64,000 nucleotides of DNA from Entonaema liquescens (Eukaryota > Ascomycota > Sordariomycetes > Xylariales > Xylariaceae). Of the stretch, positions 1-10,700 are shown piece by piece. The stretch is from positions 1,240,001 to 1,304,000 of the forward strand of contig CADCSX010000001.1 of NCBI GenBank assembly GCA_902805475.1, given 5' to 3'. Under the pieces are notes generated by a model. That model searched no databases. It was not told the DNA's origin and saw nothing but the letters and a program-made list of their open reading frames with translations. Within the stretch, counting starts at the first letter, position 1; every line of letters begins with the position of its first letter. The translations under genes were made by a program, and so were the position numbers.

Positions 1-36
1 TCTACATAAAACAGTCGTTGACTCCAAATGTTACAG

Positions 37-656
37 TGGGCGGCATGATCGCACAAGAGGCTGCAGTTCTAATACCGGAGCGTATCGCTAGTCTAAACTT
101 GCATTGTACCGCAGCTAAGCTAGATAATAACGGCACATTTACAGAGAGCATGGGTCGCCTTGGTGCTTTATTTCCCAGAAGTCTCGAGAGTAAGATCCGC
201 TCTACAGCCAACGGTTGCTTCCCAGAGGAGTGGCTTGCAGCTCCAGACGAGACCGAACTACCTAGCGAGAGCACTCCAAAGTGCGAAGTACCTACTGGCG
301 GGTACGGAAGGTTCGAAAGCAACTACGCACGATTCGCAGCGCAAGAAATACACATGCGGCGAAGCAAGAATGGGTTCCTGTTGCAAGCAGTTGCCGGTGG
401 ATTTCACAGGAAGACTCCGGAGCAGCTAAAAGACCTAGCGGATCGAGTCTCTAGGGACAGGATTATGGTTTTGCATGGAACTGCGGATAGGATGATTCCG
501 GTGGACCATGGTAGGAAGCTGATTGAGTATCTCAATCCTGGGAAGGCCCTGGTTGTAGAAGGTCTGGGGCACGCACCGGTTCAACAAACTACAAGATGGT
601 TTAACGAGCTACTAGAAGAAAGGTGCACCCTCGGCGAGGGGTTGCGTGGGAGATAA
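37..656 (+). CDS. alpha/beta hydrolase, C-terminal part (5' end outside window)
   Basis: The frame is open from the left edge to the TAA at 654-656. The segment beginning GGMIAQEAA is the strand/helix just after the nucleophile elbow of an alpha/beta hydrolase. The acid and base of the triad are visible in HGTADRMIPVDHG and GLGHAP near the C-terminus. A 3' splice site (gttacag) ends at 36; with an upstream exon ending in A it would give the usual Met-Gly-Gly-Met, so the catalytic Ser probably lies on an exon left of the window. The substrate cannot be inferred from this fragment. The middle section is variable, as expected for a lid domain. The end of the gene lies about 225 bp before the TATA box of the candidate RNA gene on the same strand. 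Confidence 0.75.
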
Positions 657-880
657 CCAGAGTTTCTCTAGGTGGGACATATCGGTGAATCGACTTACAC
701 AGTGAATATCTCCAACCCCTGTTATATATAATTCACTCTAAATGGTTCCATACTGTGTTAGGGGTTGGAACAAAGGCTTCCATTGGACAATTACCACAAT
801 AAGTGAATATAGGCATGACGTGTGTTGCACAGCTGGGTGCCCAGTGTGAGTAAAGTATTGTGCCGGCGCCACCATAAAAC

Positions 881-887
881 TTATATA
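881..887 (+). promoter_or_regulatory. TATA box of a candidate Pol III gene
   Basis: The string ttatata lies 26-32 bp upstream of the proposed RNA 5' end at 913. That is the spacing seen in fungal Pol III genes that use TBP directly, such as U6 and SRP RNA. Confidence 0.4.
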
Positions 888-912
888 CCCTAATAAAACA
901 CACTCTCTACAA

Positions 913-1122
913 GCCAGGTTGGACCAGAGGTCGCGTCGCCGAACAAAGCTGCTGCTAATATCCTAGTTAGCTCATTGGGTTCATACAGTCAAAACGAAGT
1001 TAATCAGAATGTACGCTAGTACACAGACGAGAGACAAGCGGAAGGCTGAGCCATTTCAGAGTTAACAGACGGGGTATTGCTCAGCTGCGACGGAGAGGCC
1101 GGTTCGATTCCGGCGCCTGGCG
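913..1122 (+). ncRNA. candidate Pol III-transcribed RNA of about 210 nt with a tRNA-like 3' end
   Basis: Several Pol III signals line up: a TATA box about 30 bp upstream, a B box (ggttcgattcc) at 1101-1111, and ten T residues at 1129-1138. The 3' end folds like the T-arm of a tRNA: a 5-bp stem 1098-1102/1110-1114 with a 7-nt ttcgatt loop. It is followed by gcctggc (1115-1121), which pairs with gccaggt at 913-919 in a 7-bp acceptor-like stem with one G-U pair. An A-box-like string lies at 968-978. The D-arm and anticodon arm of a tRNA are not recognisable, and the unit is too long for a normal tRNA with a short intron. It could be a structured RNA closed by a terminal stem, a tRNA-derived SINE, or a decayed tRNA. 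I could not match it to RNase P, MRP, SRP or U6 RNA by eye. Confidence 0.45.
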
Positions 1123-1128
1123 TTTGTG

Positions 1129-1138
1129 TTTTTTTTTT
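1129..1138 (+). terminator. T10 run, Pol III type terminator
   Basis: Ten consecutive T residues follow the tRNA-like 3' end of the candidate RNA by six bases. Confidence 0.4.
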
Positions 1139-1228
1139 CTTTCAATTCCTATTTTTTCCCTCTGTATATAGATAGTATATAGATAGGTATTCCTTAGAGA
1201 CCGCCCCCCTTTCCCCCCACCTTTGCCC

Positions 1229-3120
1229 TCATTCAACATTAATCCCCCTATTCCTAGCACGCACCATTAACTCTGGCTTTGCCCATAAGGAAGTCTGCAT
1301 TCGAGACTCGCCATGCCAATCTAGAGTTGGGTCGACCAGTTGTAAGTCGTAAACCCAGAGCAGCTTAGCCAGCGTAGTCCGCAACTCCATCCATGCTAGG
1401 TTTCTACCTATACATGCCCTTGGGCCTATTGACCATGCCTGGCTACACTCTAGGTTATCAGTTCCATTAGGCTCTAACCATCTCTCCGGCTTAAATGACC
1501 ACGGATCTTCGAAGTTTGCTGAGCTTAGACAAGCTGAAATGGGACTCGTATATACCGTAATCTATGACGAGATAATTAGCTGACTTCATCCGATAGTAAC
1601 GGATATGATAGAGGTGCTACTTACCCCTCCAGGAAGAGGGCAACCGTCAACTATATCTCCACCATCTGGCACGAGACGAGGAAGCCCCATTGGCGTTGGG
1701 GGATATAAGCGCAATCCTTCCATGATGACTGCACGAAGGTAGGGCATCGACGCAGTAGAAAGATAAGAAATGTCCGAATATTTCTCGAAGGTGCCTCGAA
1801 TCTCATCCGTTAACTTAGACAAGGTGTATGTGTTCTGTAGTAGGTAGTAGATGATGGCGGCCAGGCTCGACGCTGTCGTGTCACTTCCCGCGACGACGAA
1901 GTCCGAGGAGTGTGCGGCGATTTGCCGATCCGAGACTATTCTGGGATCCCTGTTCTCGAGGATCCGGGTTAGGAAGTCTTTGCGATCTGTTTTTCTGTTG
2001 ATTCGCCTTGTTTAAGTTAGTGATTGGATCTTGGCACTTAGGGATAGCCACTTCTGTGATGGCTTCATCTCGCATACCTCTTGACAAGCTCATTACATAA
2101 TCGTTCGTTGGTTTTCACGCCTTCCACGGCCTTCTTGAATTTGGAGTGGAAGAGTACGCGAAGAATCGCCCCGATGGTGGGATAGCGGTTGAATATATCT
2201 ACGAACACTCCTTGCCCCAAACCATCCAGGGTCGTAGATATCCAGGGGTGTCGTTCATCTAAGTTGATTAATTGTTTAGCCAAAAGCCCGTAGAATCCGT
2301 TTTATTTAAGTGCAAGAGACCAAAACTCACCATTATCCAGCGCGCCAAATGTCTCTCCGAAGGCGAGATCACCCGTGATGTCGAAAGTCATCGACTCGAA
2401 TAGTGTTGAGATATCAACCCCCCTTTCCGTGGAACCCTTAAGGCCAACTAGATGGACGAGTTTATCAACAGAAGTGGCAATGAGCGACTCTTGCTCCACA
2501 ATGGCACGATCGGAGAATGCACTGGCTAGGCTACTTCTCATCTCCTTGTGGACTTCCGGTCTTCGTTCACTTATAATCGAGGTGATACCGTTTCCAGCGA
2601 AGTTACCGCCGTCATAGAAAGTCCCCTTTATGAAGATCTGGCGACCAGGCCGTTGGCCGTAGATGTCTTTCCATGCCTGCGCAGTATTGAAGGAGACCTC
2701 GTTTGGTGCAACACGAACAACATGACCTACATCATGTCAGTTTCATTAAGCCTTAACTCATATATTAGGTACCTAGTCGGCATACCATATTTGTTATGTA
2801 GTTCGAGTAACTTATAAGGTTGACGACCCCCGAGCATCCATGAACAGTACGGGATCTATTATATATATAAGTCTTAAGGTTTGTAATAGATAGGGTCGAA
2901 CTTACATCGCTGATAGCAGCGTACCAGGGACCTGGAATCTTAGACAGCGGATGAAAGTAGAGATTATATATTATCTGAAAACCGCACAAGCCAACAATCT
3001 ATTGATATTAGTTTTTGACTATAAGATCAAGACAGGTGGGTTCGTTACAATTAGAGCAAGTGGTGCGAGTCCAGCCCGGACGATCTCGGCGACCGTTGTT
3101 TGAACTTGTGAAAGTTCCAT
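1229..3120 (-). CDS. cytochrome P450 monooxygenase
   Basis: Seven exons can be joined in frame: 3049-3120, 2906-2998, 2786-2855, 2331-2726, 2078-2258, 1625-1994 and 1229-1561, giving 504 residues, normal for a fungal P450. All six introns are 50-83 nt with GT-AG ends. The N-terminus is a membrane anchor followed by the proline hinge KIPGPW (about 44-49). The I-helix oxygen-binding motif AGSDTTAS is at 306-313, the K-helix ExxR at 363-366, and the heme loop WSIGPRACIG carries the ligand Cys at 444. Trp replaces the usual first Phe of the heme motif, a change common in this fungal group. It resembles the clade annotated as isotrichodermin C-15 hydroxylase-like. The substrate is unknown and no obvious biosynthetic cluster surrounds it. 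It is probably an ER-membrane enzyme that needs the NADPH-P450 reductase. The start ATG was chosen because it opens the hydrophobic anchor and splices in frame. Confidence 0.93.
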
Positions 3121-5196
3121 TGTCGAAAGGTATGCTGTTTTCCCACTCTTCTTTCGTGGGTTCTTTATATATGGCGTGGGTGGGTATATATAACCCGGGT
3201 AGTTGGTATATCCTTGCCCTACCCACGAGGTTTGTGGGAATTCGGGTCTAATATAACCATCTTTATATATCCACAAGGCCCTTTTTAATATAGGGCTCGA
3301 CATGACGCACTTGGCTGCCTAGGGTGGCACAACCCGATCTGATAAGGCGGCATACCGCCAGCTCACACGTCAATACTTCACACACATGGCAATACGAACC
3401 CAGGAATGTCACACTTGTGAACCATTAAACTAGTATCGTAAAATCGGCCAACTATGGAAACCAGCCCACTATCATGTATGTCAGATCCGGTCGAGCGGAC
3501 CCAGGCTAATGAGACCAATCATACTTCCTCGAGTAAACTATAAGAAGAAGCCATTTCTATCACTCCAATAGAAGAACGGCGCAAAGACTTTTGTGTAACA
3601 CATACGCGGAAGCTGGTGTAACGACAATAAGTCTAAAGCCGCCTAGTGTACGGCGACATGTCAATGGCGTTTTCTCCTATGTGCCCAATGGATCGTCAGG
3701 TTTTCAAGACAACTCTGGTTAACGTTAACTAGATTCAAGCCGTAAGAAGGCCGGGCCGAATAAGAGAACACATCACTATTATCACTAGGTATGTGAATGG
3801 TTGTTTTCAAGGGTTGTCCTTGCAAAAGACGTATAATAACGAGAGACTGTAGTTCTGGTGTATGTAGTAATCGTGTTGGCAGCGTAACATTGTCGGATAT
3901 ACCTAATCTAGTAATGGAAGACTCTGGATCTTTTGACCGCCAAGCCAAGTTTTCTTCAGTGCCACATCAAATCAACCCATAGACCGCCTTAAAGTCAGTG
4001 CCATCTCAAAAATCCTTTAAGAAAGGAGCTCGTCCGGTTCCCAGATTTAAGAGCATAAACTATTGAATGATCGGCTTTATATGGCAGGGGTCGGCGACGT
4101 CCCAAATTTCGGTGCAAGCCGCATCTCTCTTCAGAAACTATCTGACCGCAATGTGAATCCCCACTAAACTGGACGAATGAAGTATCTATAAATGGAAATA
4201 TATAGCAACGTCAAACGGCCAGCCCGAAGCTAATTGGTAGTAGGGGGGTGGGAGATAAAAATAAGTCGAGATAGCCTCACATATGGATCGTATCGTCTGA
4301 GCGGACTCACGTGATAATGAGGATGCGAGATCAAAGATCGATTTGCATGTTCTTGCGCGGAACATCATATGGCAGAGAAGTACCCCAGAGTTTTGTTCCG
4401 TTCCGAATACGTCAGGTGAAATTCGGTGGAAGAATTGGCCGTTGACGTCTCGCTTATTGGCTCGGCCTCAGGGCGCCTCATGCACATAATGAACGCGATG
4501 ATTGGGCTACGTCCCCGGATTCGCGTCATGCATGTACAATACAAGTCCTAAGAAGGTAACACAACTTGCATGGGACCGGCCTAATTTTCGTGCGGCCTCA
4601 GAGCCTTATCCGACCGAGTTGGCCTAAAGAAATGGTTTCCTCCTCACACCATCGCATATAAACACCCCTCGCAAACTCTAGCCGTACCTGTTTTTCTCTC
4701 CTTCTTCTTCTTCTTCTTCTCGCTAAGCGTCTCGGAGGGGGGGAGTTGAGACATCGCTCCTCAACCTTCGTTATAGTAAGTTTTCGTCTTTCCTCTATGT
4801 AACTAGCAATTATTGCTCATCTTCGGTAATAACTAGGTAACTGACCTCGTCTTCTACAGCTTAAGCTAAAGCTCGTCGATTGTTACAAATATTCACTAGT
4901 GACTCCCGAGGGAGGGCGAAGTCTGTCCTCCCTCGCGCCTAATTTCGGAACGATGCAGCAGTAGTCAGGCAAATGAAGGCTCCGACGGTAATCCGTCAGA
5001 GGTTGGTCTCGAGGGCGCTTTTGTTGGACTGGAAGTGTCTCCTGACCTCTTCGGGTTTCCCGGAGCTTTTAATGTTCTCGATTACTATACGGGGGATGAT
5101 CCAAGAGGGATCTTCGGGGATGTTCCAGATGCAAGTCTGGAACGGGGTGGAGGTGAGAGTTGTGGAGAGTTGGAAGATGAGTGGTCCGGTGTACCA
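3121..5196. other. gene-free stretch with promoter and 5' leader regions
   Basis: No open frame here has coding character. The left end is the P450 promoter. The right end holds the leader of the zinc-finger gene: a CTT-repeat, pyrimidine-rich tract near 4,690-4,720, a likely 5' UTR intron at 4776-4859 (gtaagt, branch actgac, tacag), and a short upstream ORF (ATG at 4953, stop after three codons). Confidence 0.6.
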
Positions 5197-5849
5197 ATGC
5201 CTGGTCAATTCCCAATGTCAAACTGGTTGACGGAGAGGCTCAAAGACTCTCGTGATGAGGCTCGCGGCAGTGCTGGGTATAGCCTTTCACCCGAGCAGCC
5301 GTTAGAAGCTGCGTTTTCCAGCATCAATCAATTTGATCTGGACTTCGATCCGAATATAAGCTCGGATTTTGACCTGTCGTCACTGAATTTCAATACCGAT
5401 GCTGGACAGGGCCCCTTATCAGCAGAGGACCAGAGTCGACTATCCACGGGCACGCGTTCAGAAAAGGGCTCAGCAGAACATCTTACGGGACCGGATTTCG
5501 TGTGCGAGATATGTGACGTCTCCTTCCCTTCTCAGGGCAAGTTAAAGTAAGTCCACCACCCGGGGGCCACTGCTCGCTCCCACTCCTTCTGGTGCATCGA
5601 CTGTACGTGGCGGCGTATGTCTCGTGCTAACCCCTTTGCAGTACGCATAATAGACGTCACGAGAAGAAGCATCGCTGTACCCAATGCGATTGGCGCTTCT
5701 CAGAAGCACGAGACCTACGCCGCCACGTACAGTCGATGCACCAGCAGGAGTGGGAGCAGTGCTCCCAATGCGGGAAGAGGTTTAAACGACGGGGTGATAA
5801 CTTGCGGCGGCATATGACGCAGTATTGCAAGTATAGAAACATGTTATAG
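5197..5849 (+). CDS. C2H2 zinc-finger transcription factor (start uncertain)
   Basis: Two exons, 5197-5546 and 5642-5849, are joined across a 95-nt GT-AG intron in phase 2. The first in-frame ATG (5197) gives 185 residues. The acidic N-terminal part is rich in Asp, Ser and Phe, as in activation regions. The C-terminus has three fingers: FVCEICDVSF with His spaced by three, RCTQCDWRF with His spaced by four, and CSQCGKRF ending in H-x4-C (a C2HC variant). Finger 1 is split by the intron. The frame is open upstream to 4903 without an ATG, so the true start may lie on another exon or be non-AUG. Most of the intron is an inverted copy of exon 2 (see findings). It is presumably nuclear and DNA-binding; target genes are unknown. 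Confidence 0.7.
5568..5761. repeat. inverted duplication: intron copy of the zinc-finger exon
   Basis: Positions 5568-5628, inside the intron, are the reverse complement of 5705-5761 in exon 2. I count two mismatches plus a four-base extra gctc unit in the intron arm. The arms are separated by 76 nt, so the pre-mRNA could form a long hairpin joining intron and exon. Confidence 0.93.
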
Positions 5850-5954
5850 TAGGGATTGGGGGCGGGACCAGTCGCATAGGGGACATCGGAGGATAACATA
5901 CAACGACAAGGGTTTGTCTAGTCGTAGCTTACATTAGACACAATGCCTCCGGGT

Positions 5955-6034
5955 AACCGCATGACCTCGATCGATGTGATGATGTATTGTATGCCTTTAT
6001 ACAATACATCATCACATCGATCGAGGACGCGGTT
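5955..6034. repeat. perfect 28-bp hairpin with 6-nt loop
   Basis: Arms 5965-5992 and 5999-6026 are exact reverse complements around the loop gccttt. Six more pairs (aaccgc at 5955-5960 with gcggtt at 6029-6034) extend the stem beyond a small internal loop. It lies in the spacer between the zinc-finger and lectin-like genes, which face each other at their 3' ends. Confidence 0.95.
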
Positions 6035-6073
6035 CAGTCCGACCTGGGGCCGGTTTTCATTATTAGCAGGCCG

Positions 6074-6126
6074 GTGATGATGCTTACCTTGCCCGTTCGA
6101 ACAACGGGCAAGGTAAGCATCATCAC
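6074..6126. repeat. perfect 24-bp hairpin with 5-nt loop
   Basis: Arms 6074-6097 and 6103-6126 are exact reverse complements around cgaac. The outer arm sequence gtgatgatg also occurs in the neighbouring hairpin. Confidence 0.95.
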
Positions 6127-6325
6127 AACTGTTAATAGTGGAATTAGTGTCAAACGGTTAATTGAAACAAATTCCCTGTCATGCAAGCTTCTCTATAATA
6201 CTCATGCGATTGACTAGGTAGTGATATGACTGGTGTAATTCTACTCAAAAGGTCACAGACGGTATTTATTCTCATGTTCACTTTCATGAATTTTGATTTC
6301 GTGTATCTTAATTACGGCTTATCTA

Positions 6326-7769
6326 CTATGGGTATACCTTGCTAGCAAACCTGAAAGTTGCTGGATCCGACGTGTCGACGGTGTATTCCCATATCTGGTC
6401 GTCAGATATTCCGTAGAAGGTCGCGTCCGTCGTCATTGCAATAGCGGAGAAGTTCGTCGACTCTCCGTCAACGAAATTAATCTGCGGGATCGCATTATAT
6501 GACTTCCCATCCCATCGAGACCCCTTTATTCCACCGTCATTAGATAAGGCAACGAACAGCGCTTCGTTCCAGTTGTTCATAGTGGTGGCAGCGAATTGCC
6601 GCGTCGTCAAAGGATCGATATCATCTAAGATCGTGCCATCTAGTACCGGTTAGTATGACTTTAAAGGGCAGTACAGATGTGATCTTACCATCTTCCTTCC
6701 AGTTCCAATCGTTTACGAATGTAGTCTTGCCCATTGAACTTGGCCTCCTTTGCGAAGCAAGTGTCAACCCATGAACATAAGTGCCTTTGAGGGACGGCAC
6801 CAAAGCCAAACTAGCACCGCCAGAGACAGCATTGGCTCTAATTACCGGCTCGGTGTTGTTCTCCCAATTAGTGGCATTGGCGATCCTGATGAAGCCTTCC
6901 CGGCCTTGGTACGCAAGAATATACTCTCCCACGCAGTCATCCCTCGGGCAGCGCTGCCAAGTCACCGCCAACTGGGTGTTATTCCACGTCCGAAGCCCCG
7001 AAGAGCTATACGTCCAGAAATCGGGGTTTCCGATCGGATTGATTGAGTTCAACCAACTGATAGTAGGATCTGGATCGGTTGAAGCCTCTGAGAACCAGAG
7101 ATGCACCTCATACAGAGAACCCCATTTATTGTCGGCAGACGCACACGCCAGAGACGTTCCCGGGATCGGGTGAATTGGCCCCGTCGTCGATGATGAAATT
7201 AGCTGGCTGATATTCCTTGTTGTCCACGTCTTGTTTTCCGAGTCCCATCGCCGGTTAATAATAGAATTGTACGGATCTTGGAAGAACACGTGCCTGTGAG
7301 TGTTGCCTTCGGGGTCTGTGAAGTTGGAAGCAGCAAGCTTCGATGTACTTAGGATATTAACATTTTCTGTCGTTCCTGGTTCTGGATTTGGGCCAGGCGT
7401 TGAATTCGAGTCGTTGTTCCTACTCGACAAGCCTCCCGCGACACCTCCGGCGATAGCTCCGATTATAACTAGTATGATGACCGCTAGGACAATGTAAAAG
7501 GTACCTGGTGATAGTCCACATTTCCTCCGCTTCGCATTGCCTTCATTTAGTCCCTGGGCGGCAGCTGCCTCTGCGTCGACAGCGCTTGCTTCTGGTTTCG
7601 GGGCATCCCATGCGTTGAGAGTAGAGACGGGCTGCGGATATTGACTCTCTGGATGAGGTACCACTTCCTTATTCGTGCCCTCAGTGTCTGGAGGATTTGA
7701 GACCTCTAAGCTCCGCACTTCGAGCGTGCTGTAGGGTTCGGAGCCATGATGATTGTCTACCGATGCCAT
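6326..7769 (-). CDS. membrane-anchored fucose-lectin-like protein
   Basis: Exons 6689-7769 and 6326-6624, joined over a 64-nt intron (gtaaga, branch actaac, ttag), give 459 residues. The N-terminal ~88 residues are hydrophilic and lack a signal peptide. One membrane segment follows at about 89-113 (FYIVLAVIILVIIGAIAGG), preceded by a basic KRRK stop-transfer patch, which suggests a type II protein. After a short Asn/Pro linker the rest is a Trp-rich repeat sequence of the fungal fucose-specific lectin type (beta-propeller), with blade-like strings such as RRWDSENKTW and GKSYNAIPQINFV and several Asn-x-Thr/Ser sites. The inferred role is cell-surface glycan binding; sugar specificity cannot be read from the sequence. 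The gene is complete. Confidence 0.85.
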
Positions 7770-10700
7770 TGAGACATAGCTACCTCATACAGTAGCTGGA
7801 TGTTAAATGAAGAGGAGACTTCAAGAACCGCCGTAGGCGAGATCCCCTCGTACTCCTAAAGGAGCGTGGGTATTTAAACGATCGGCATCCAGTAGCGCAC
7901 TTGTCTTCCCCATCCTTGGTGGTTTCATTTCGTATCCTAGACCGTGACGTATAGTCAGATTTTGGATTCAGCTTGGCAACGCAGCCTACTCTTAATTGGT
8001 ACAAGGAAGCATTCAAAGGACCGAAAAAAAAGGAAAAATTATGGATAAAAATCAGGCTTCACCTTGTAACGAGAGTTGCAGTAAGTGGTCCACAACTTAT
8101 GGAGCTCGGTATATGGAAGCCTGTCGTATTGGTGATATTATTCGCCCATCTTAAGATATACAAGCCCCAATAAGCTCCATATTCGAGTTGGCTGTGCATC
8201 CTCCGTCGTTTCTACTCAGCACGGCATCCAAGCATCTTATGCTCGGTACGTTAAGACGCATGCCGATCTTCATAAGAATGTGAACGAACCACTACGTGTT
8301 ATTACATAATTATATAGGGCTGAAGAGGTTTTTCTTTCAGCTCCAGCACTTGTCAGCATTCCTATGAGTTCCTCTTCGCTTTCTGTCCTTCTCGAAGTTT
8401 TGGGCGAAACTGCTGAGCATTAAATTATTTCTATTTAGGTAGATTAGCAGATTGGTAGGTTGGTATTTAGCTGTTTATGAAAGCCTTAGAGAATTATGGG
8501 AATTTATAGCCCAGTCCTAACAATTGCAGTTAGTTGACTTTACAAATTACCTAGAGCTGTGAACTGCGGTCGCGGGGTATATTAATAGACTTTTAGTTGA
8601 TACTAAAACTTGGCATTGTGAGGCTCAGGGTTATAAGTTACTACGGGTTAGAGTACGCTATGTCTCACATGTAAACGATAGGAAGAAAAGAGGTCTAAAA
8701 GGTAACTTTCACTTAGAGTTGATATAAATAGAACTTATCGTGATATACCACTGTTAAACTCTTCAACAGTAGTTGATAGTATATCAAAGTTATCTTTAGA
8801 TGTCTCTACTTATGTAATATCGTCTAATCTATCATTCTTACTATCCTCTACTAGTAAAAAATAACTTTGTTGGAATTTACTTGAGAAGCATGGAGTCTGA
8901 GAAATTAATGTAGGCACAAGGTAATATGTGTGTGCAAAGAGAATATATGATGAAAGTCCCAAGTTAACTTTTAATATTGTTATGGTTTAGAATCCTCTAT
9001 CCCATTAGCTTCTTACCTGCGCCCAGCTTCGAGGTGTCCGGGAATAAGCGGCTAGTAGTACCTACATTCCGACATAGTCGAACGGAACTTCATTGGTCAG
9101 GTTTGCCGAATTTTGTTTGGAAAAATCTCACAACGCCCAATAAGTGCGCATAGACCGGAACGGTTAAAAGTGGAACTATCCCGAAGTCTAAGGGTAAGCT
9201 CCGGATGCTCGCGGATATATTTAGATGTGGTGTAACTAGCTGATGAAAAGCCAAGCGTCCGACTAGATTCAAGGAAGATGCCTGGGTAGCTTTAACATAA
9301 GTGTATCGGTGTGGGTTTCTTGTGTAATGCGTGGACTCTAGGGTGGAAAAATCAAGTAGCGTATGAAATGCATAAGGTACCTAGGTAGTCTTACAGAACT
9401 ATTATAGGCGTGCTCGAGTTTCTGTACAGTTTGGTCATCAATGCTTTTAACTCCCCGCTAGCTGACAAAAAACTAATGTTCTTTTGAGGTGCGAACCCTT
9501 TCCATGTTGCTTTCAGTGTTGAGAAATGTATGTACGATGCCCATATTCCTACACCATTAACCCCCCATCACCGACCGGTCGTCCGTGCCCTGTATCCGAC
9601 CCCGCCTGTGGGTTTACTTCCTTTTCCTTTCCGCGGCGTCCATCTTCTCTTCGAGTTGCTGAACGTACGTGTTTAATCGTTGGCATGCAGCCTGTAGAGC
9701 CTATTTTCCGAACAACACAAGTCAGTCGGGGTGTTGCTTCCGAAGGAGTCGAGGTCGGGAGGGAGGATGAAAGAGGAATTCATGGCTAGGAAAGAAATCG
9801 CTAGAGGTGGTCCCCAACTCCAACGCTAGAAAGCAAAAAGCAAGACTCGGAATAATCAAATGCAGTAACGCACATAGATGTCCTCCGTCAATAGCTCATT
9901 GGAGGCCTTATATTCCCGTCTACCGAACTTAAGGTTAGTATTTTGCTATCGCTCCAGACCGCGCACGGCACATAGTTACGAGGTTGTACTGACAGGACGT
10001 AGCTGTAAATGCCAGCACCCGCAAGAGTCGAACCTAAGAGGAAACCGAACAGTCTGCAACAAGCCATGTGCCGTTAGCTTCTAAATAAACCCTCCAATTG
10101 TTATCTTTCTGACTCACCCTCCACGGAAGGCGCCCACGGGCTTGCGAACAGGTAAGGGGGTTGTTGTGTCGGCCATCACTCGTGCTGTCGCGTGGAAGTT
10201 GCGTGCAGCGCGCATTGGAACAGCGGCAGAGGCGCTTTGAAGTCGGCCGAGTAACACCCTCGACGCCATGGTTCTCGAACAATGAAATTTCAGATATACC
10301 CGTGCGCGATGTCGGAATGGATTTCACTAAAAGGTGTAGTTTTAAAGTTGGGTTGTCCAAAGTGCTTCAAGAGGACGTCAGTTAATAGAGTTAATTGAGT
10401 TAATAGTTCCCAAGGTGGGTCCCAAAGTTGCTCAGGTGGCGGATATTTCTCGGCAGGGCCATAACAGTTGGTCAACCTCGGGAACAGCTCACTAAATGCA
10501 CCTTCTTGATTGGTTACTACAATACTTACTACCTAAGGTACACAGCTAAGCAGGTAAGGCATTCAAGGTACCTCTTCCATTAACATCACGTTCAGATACA
10601 TTAAAAGGTAGCTAAAGGTAACTCAAGAACATTATCTCACTTTTCATACGGCATATCATCATCGCCATCATCACAAAACTGTATCAAAACTATCATAGTT

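Noticed and set aside
18..36. Loss of the catalytic Ser in the left-edge hydrolase (Val-Thr-Val in place of His-Ser-Met)
   Set aside because: The bases before 37 look like the 3' end of an intron (gttacag), and splicing gives the normal Met-Gly-Gly-Met. The Ser is most likely on an exon outside the window.
913..1122. Calling this a tRNA gene because of the perfect T-arm and acceptor pairing
   Set aside because: No D-arm with the conserved GG loop and no anticodon arm can be drawn, and an intron of about 135 nt would be needed. Reported as a candidate ncRNA instead.
1229..3120. P450 as a pseudogene, since its frame is broken into many short pieces
   Set aside because: All breaks coincide with GT-AG introns, and the seven exons give an uninterrupted 504-residue protein with every P450 motif.
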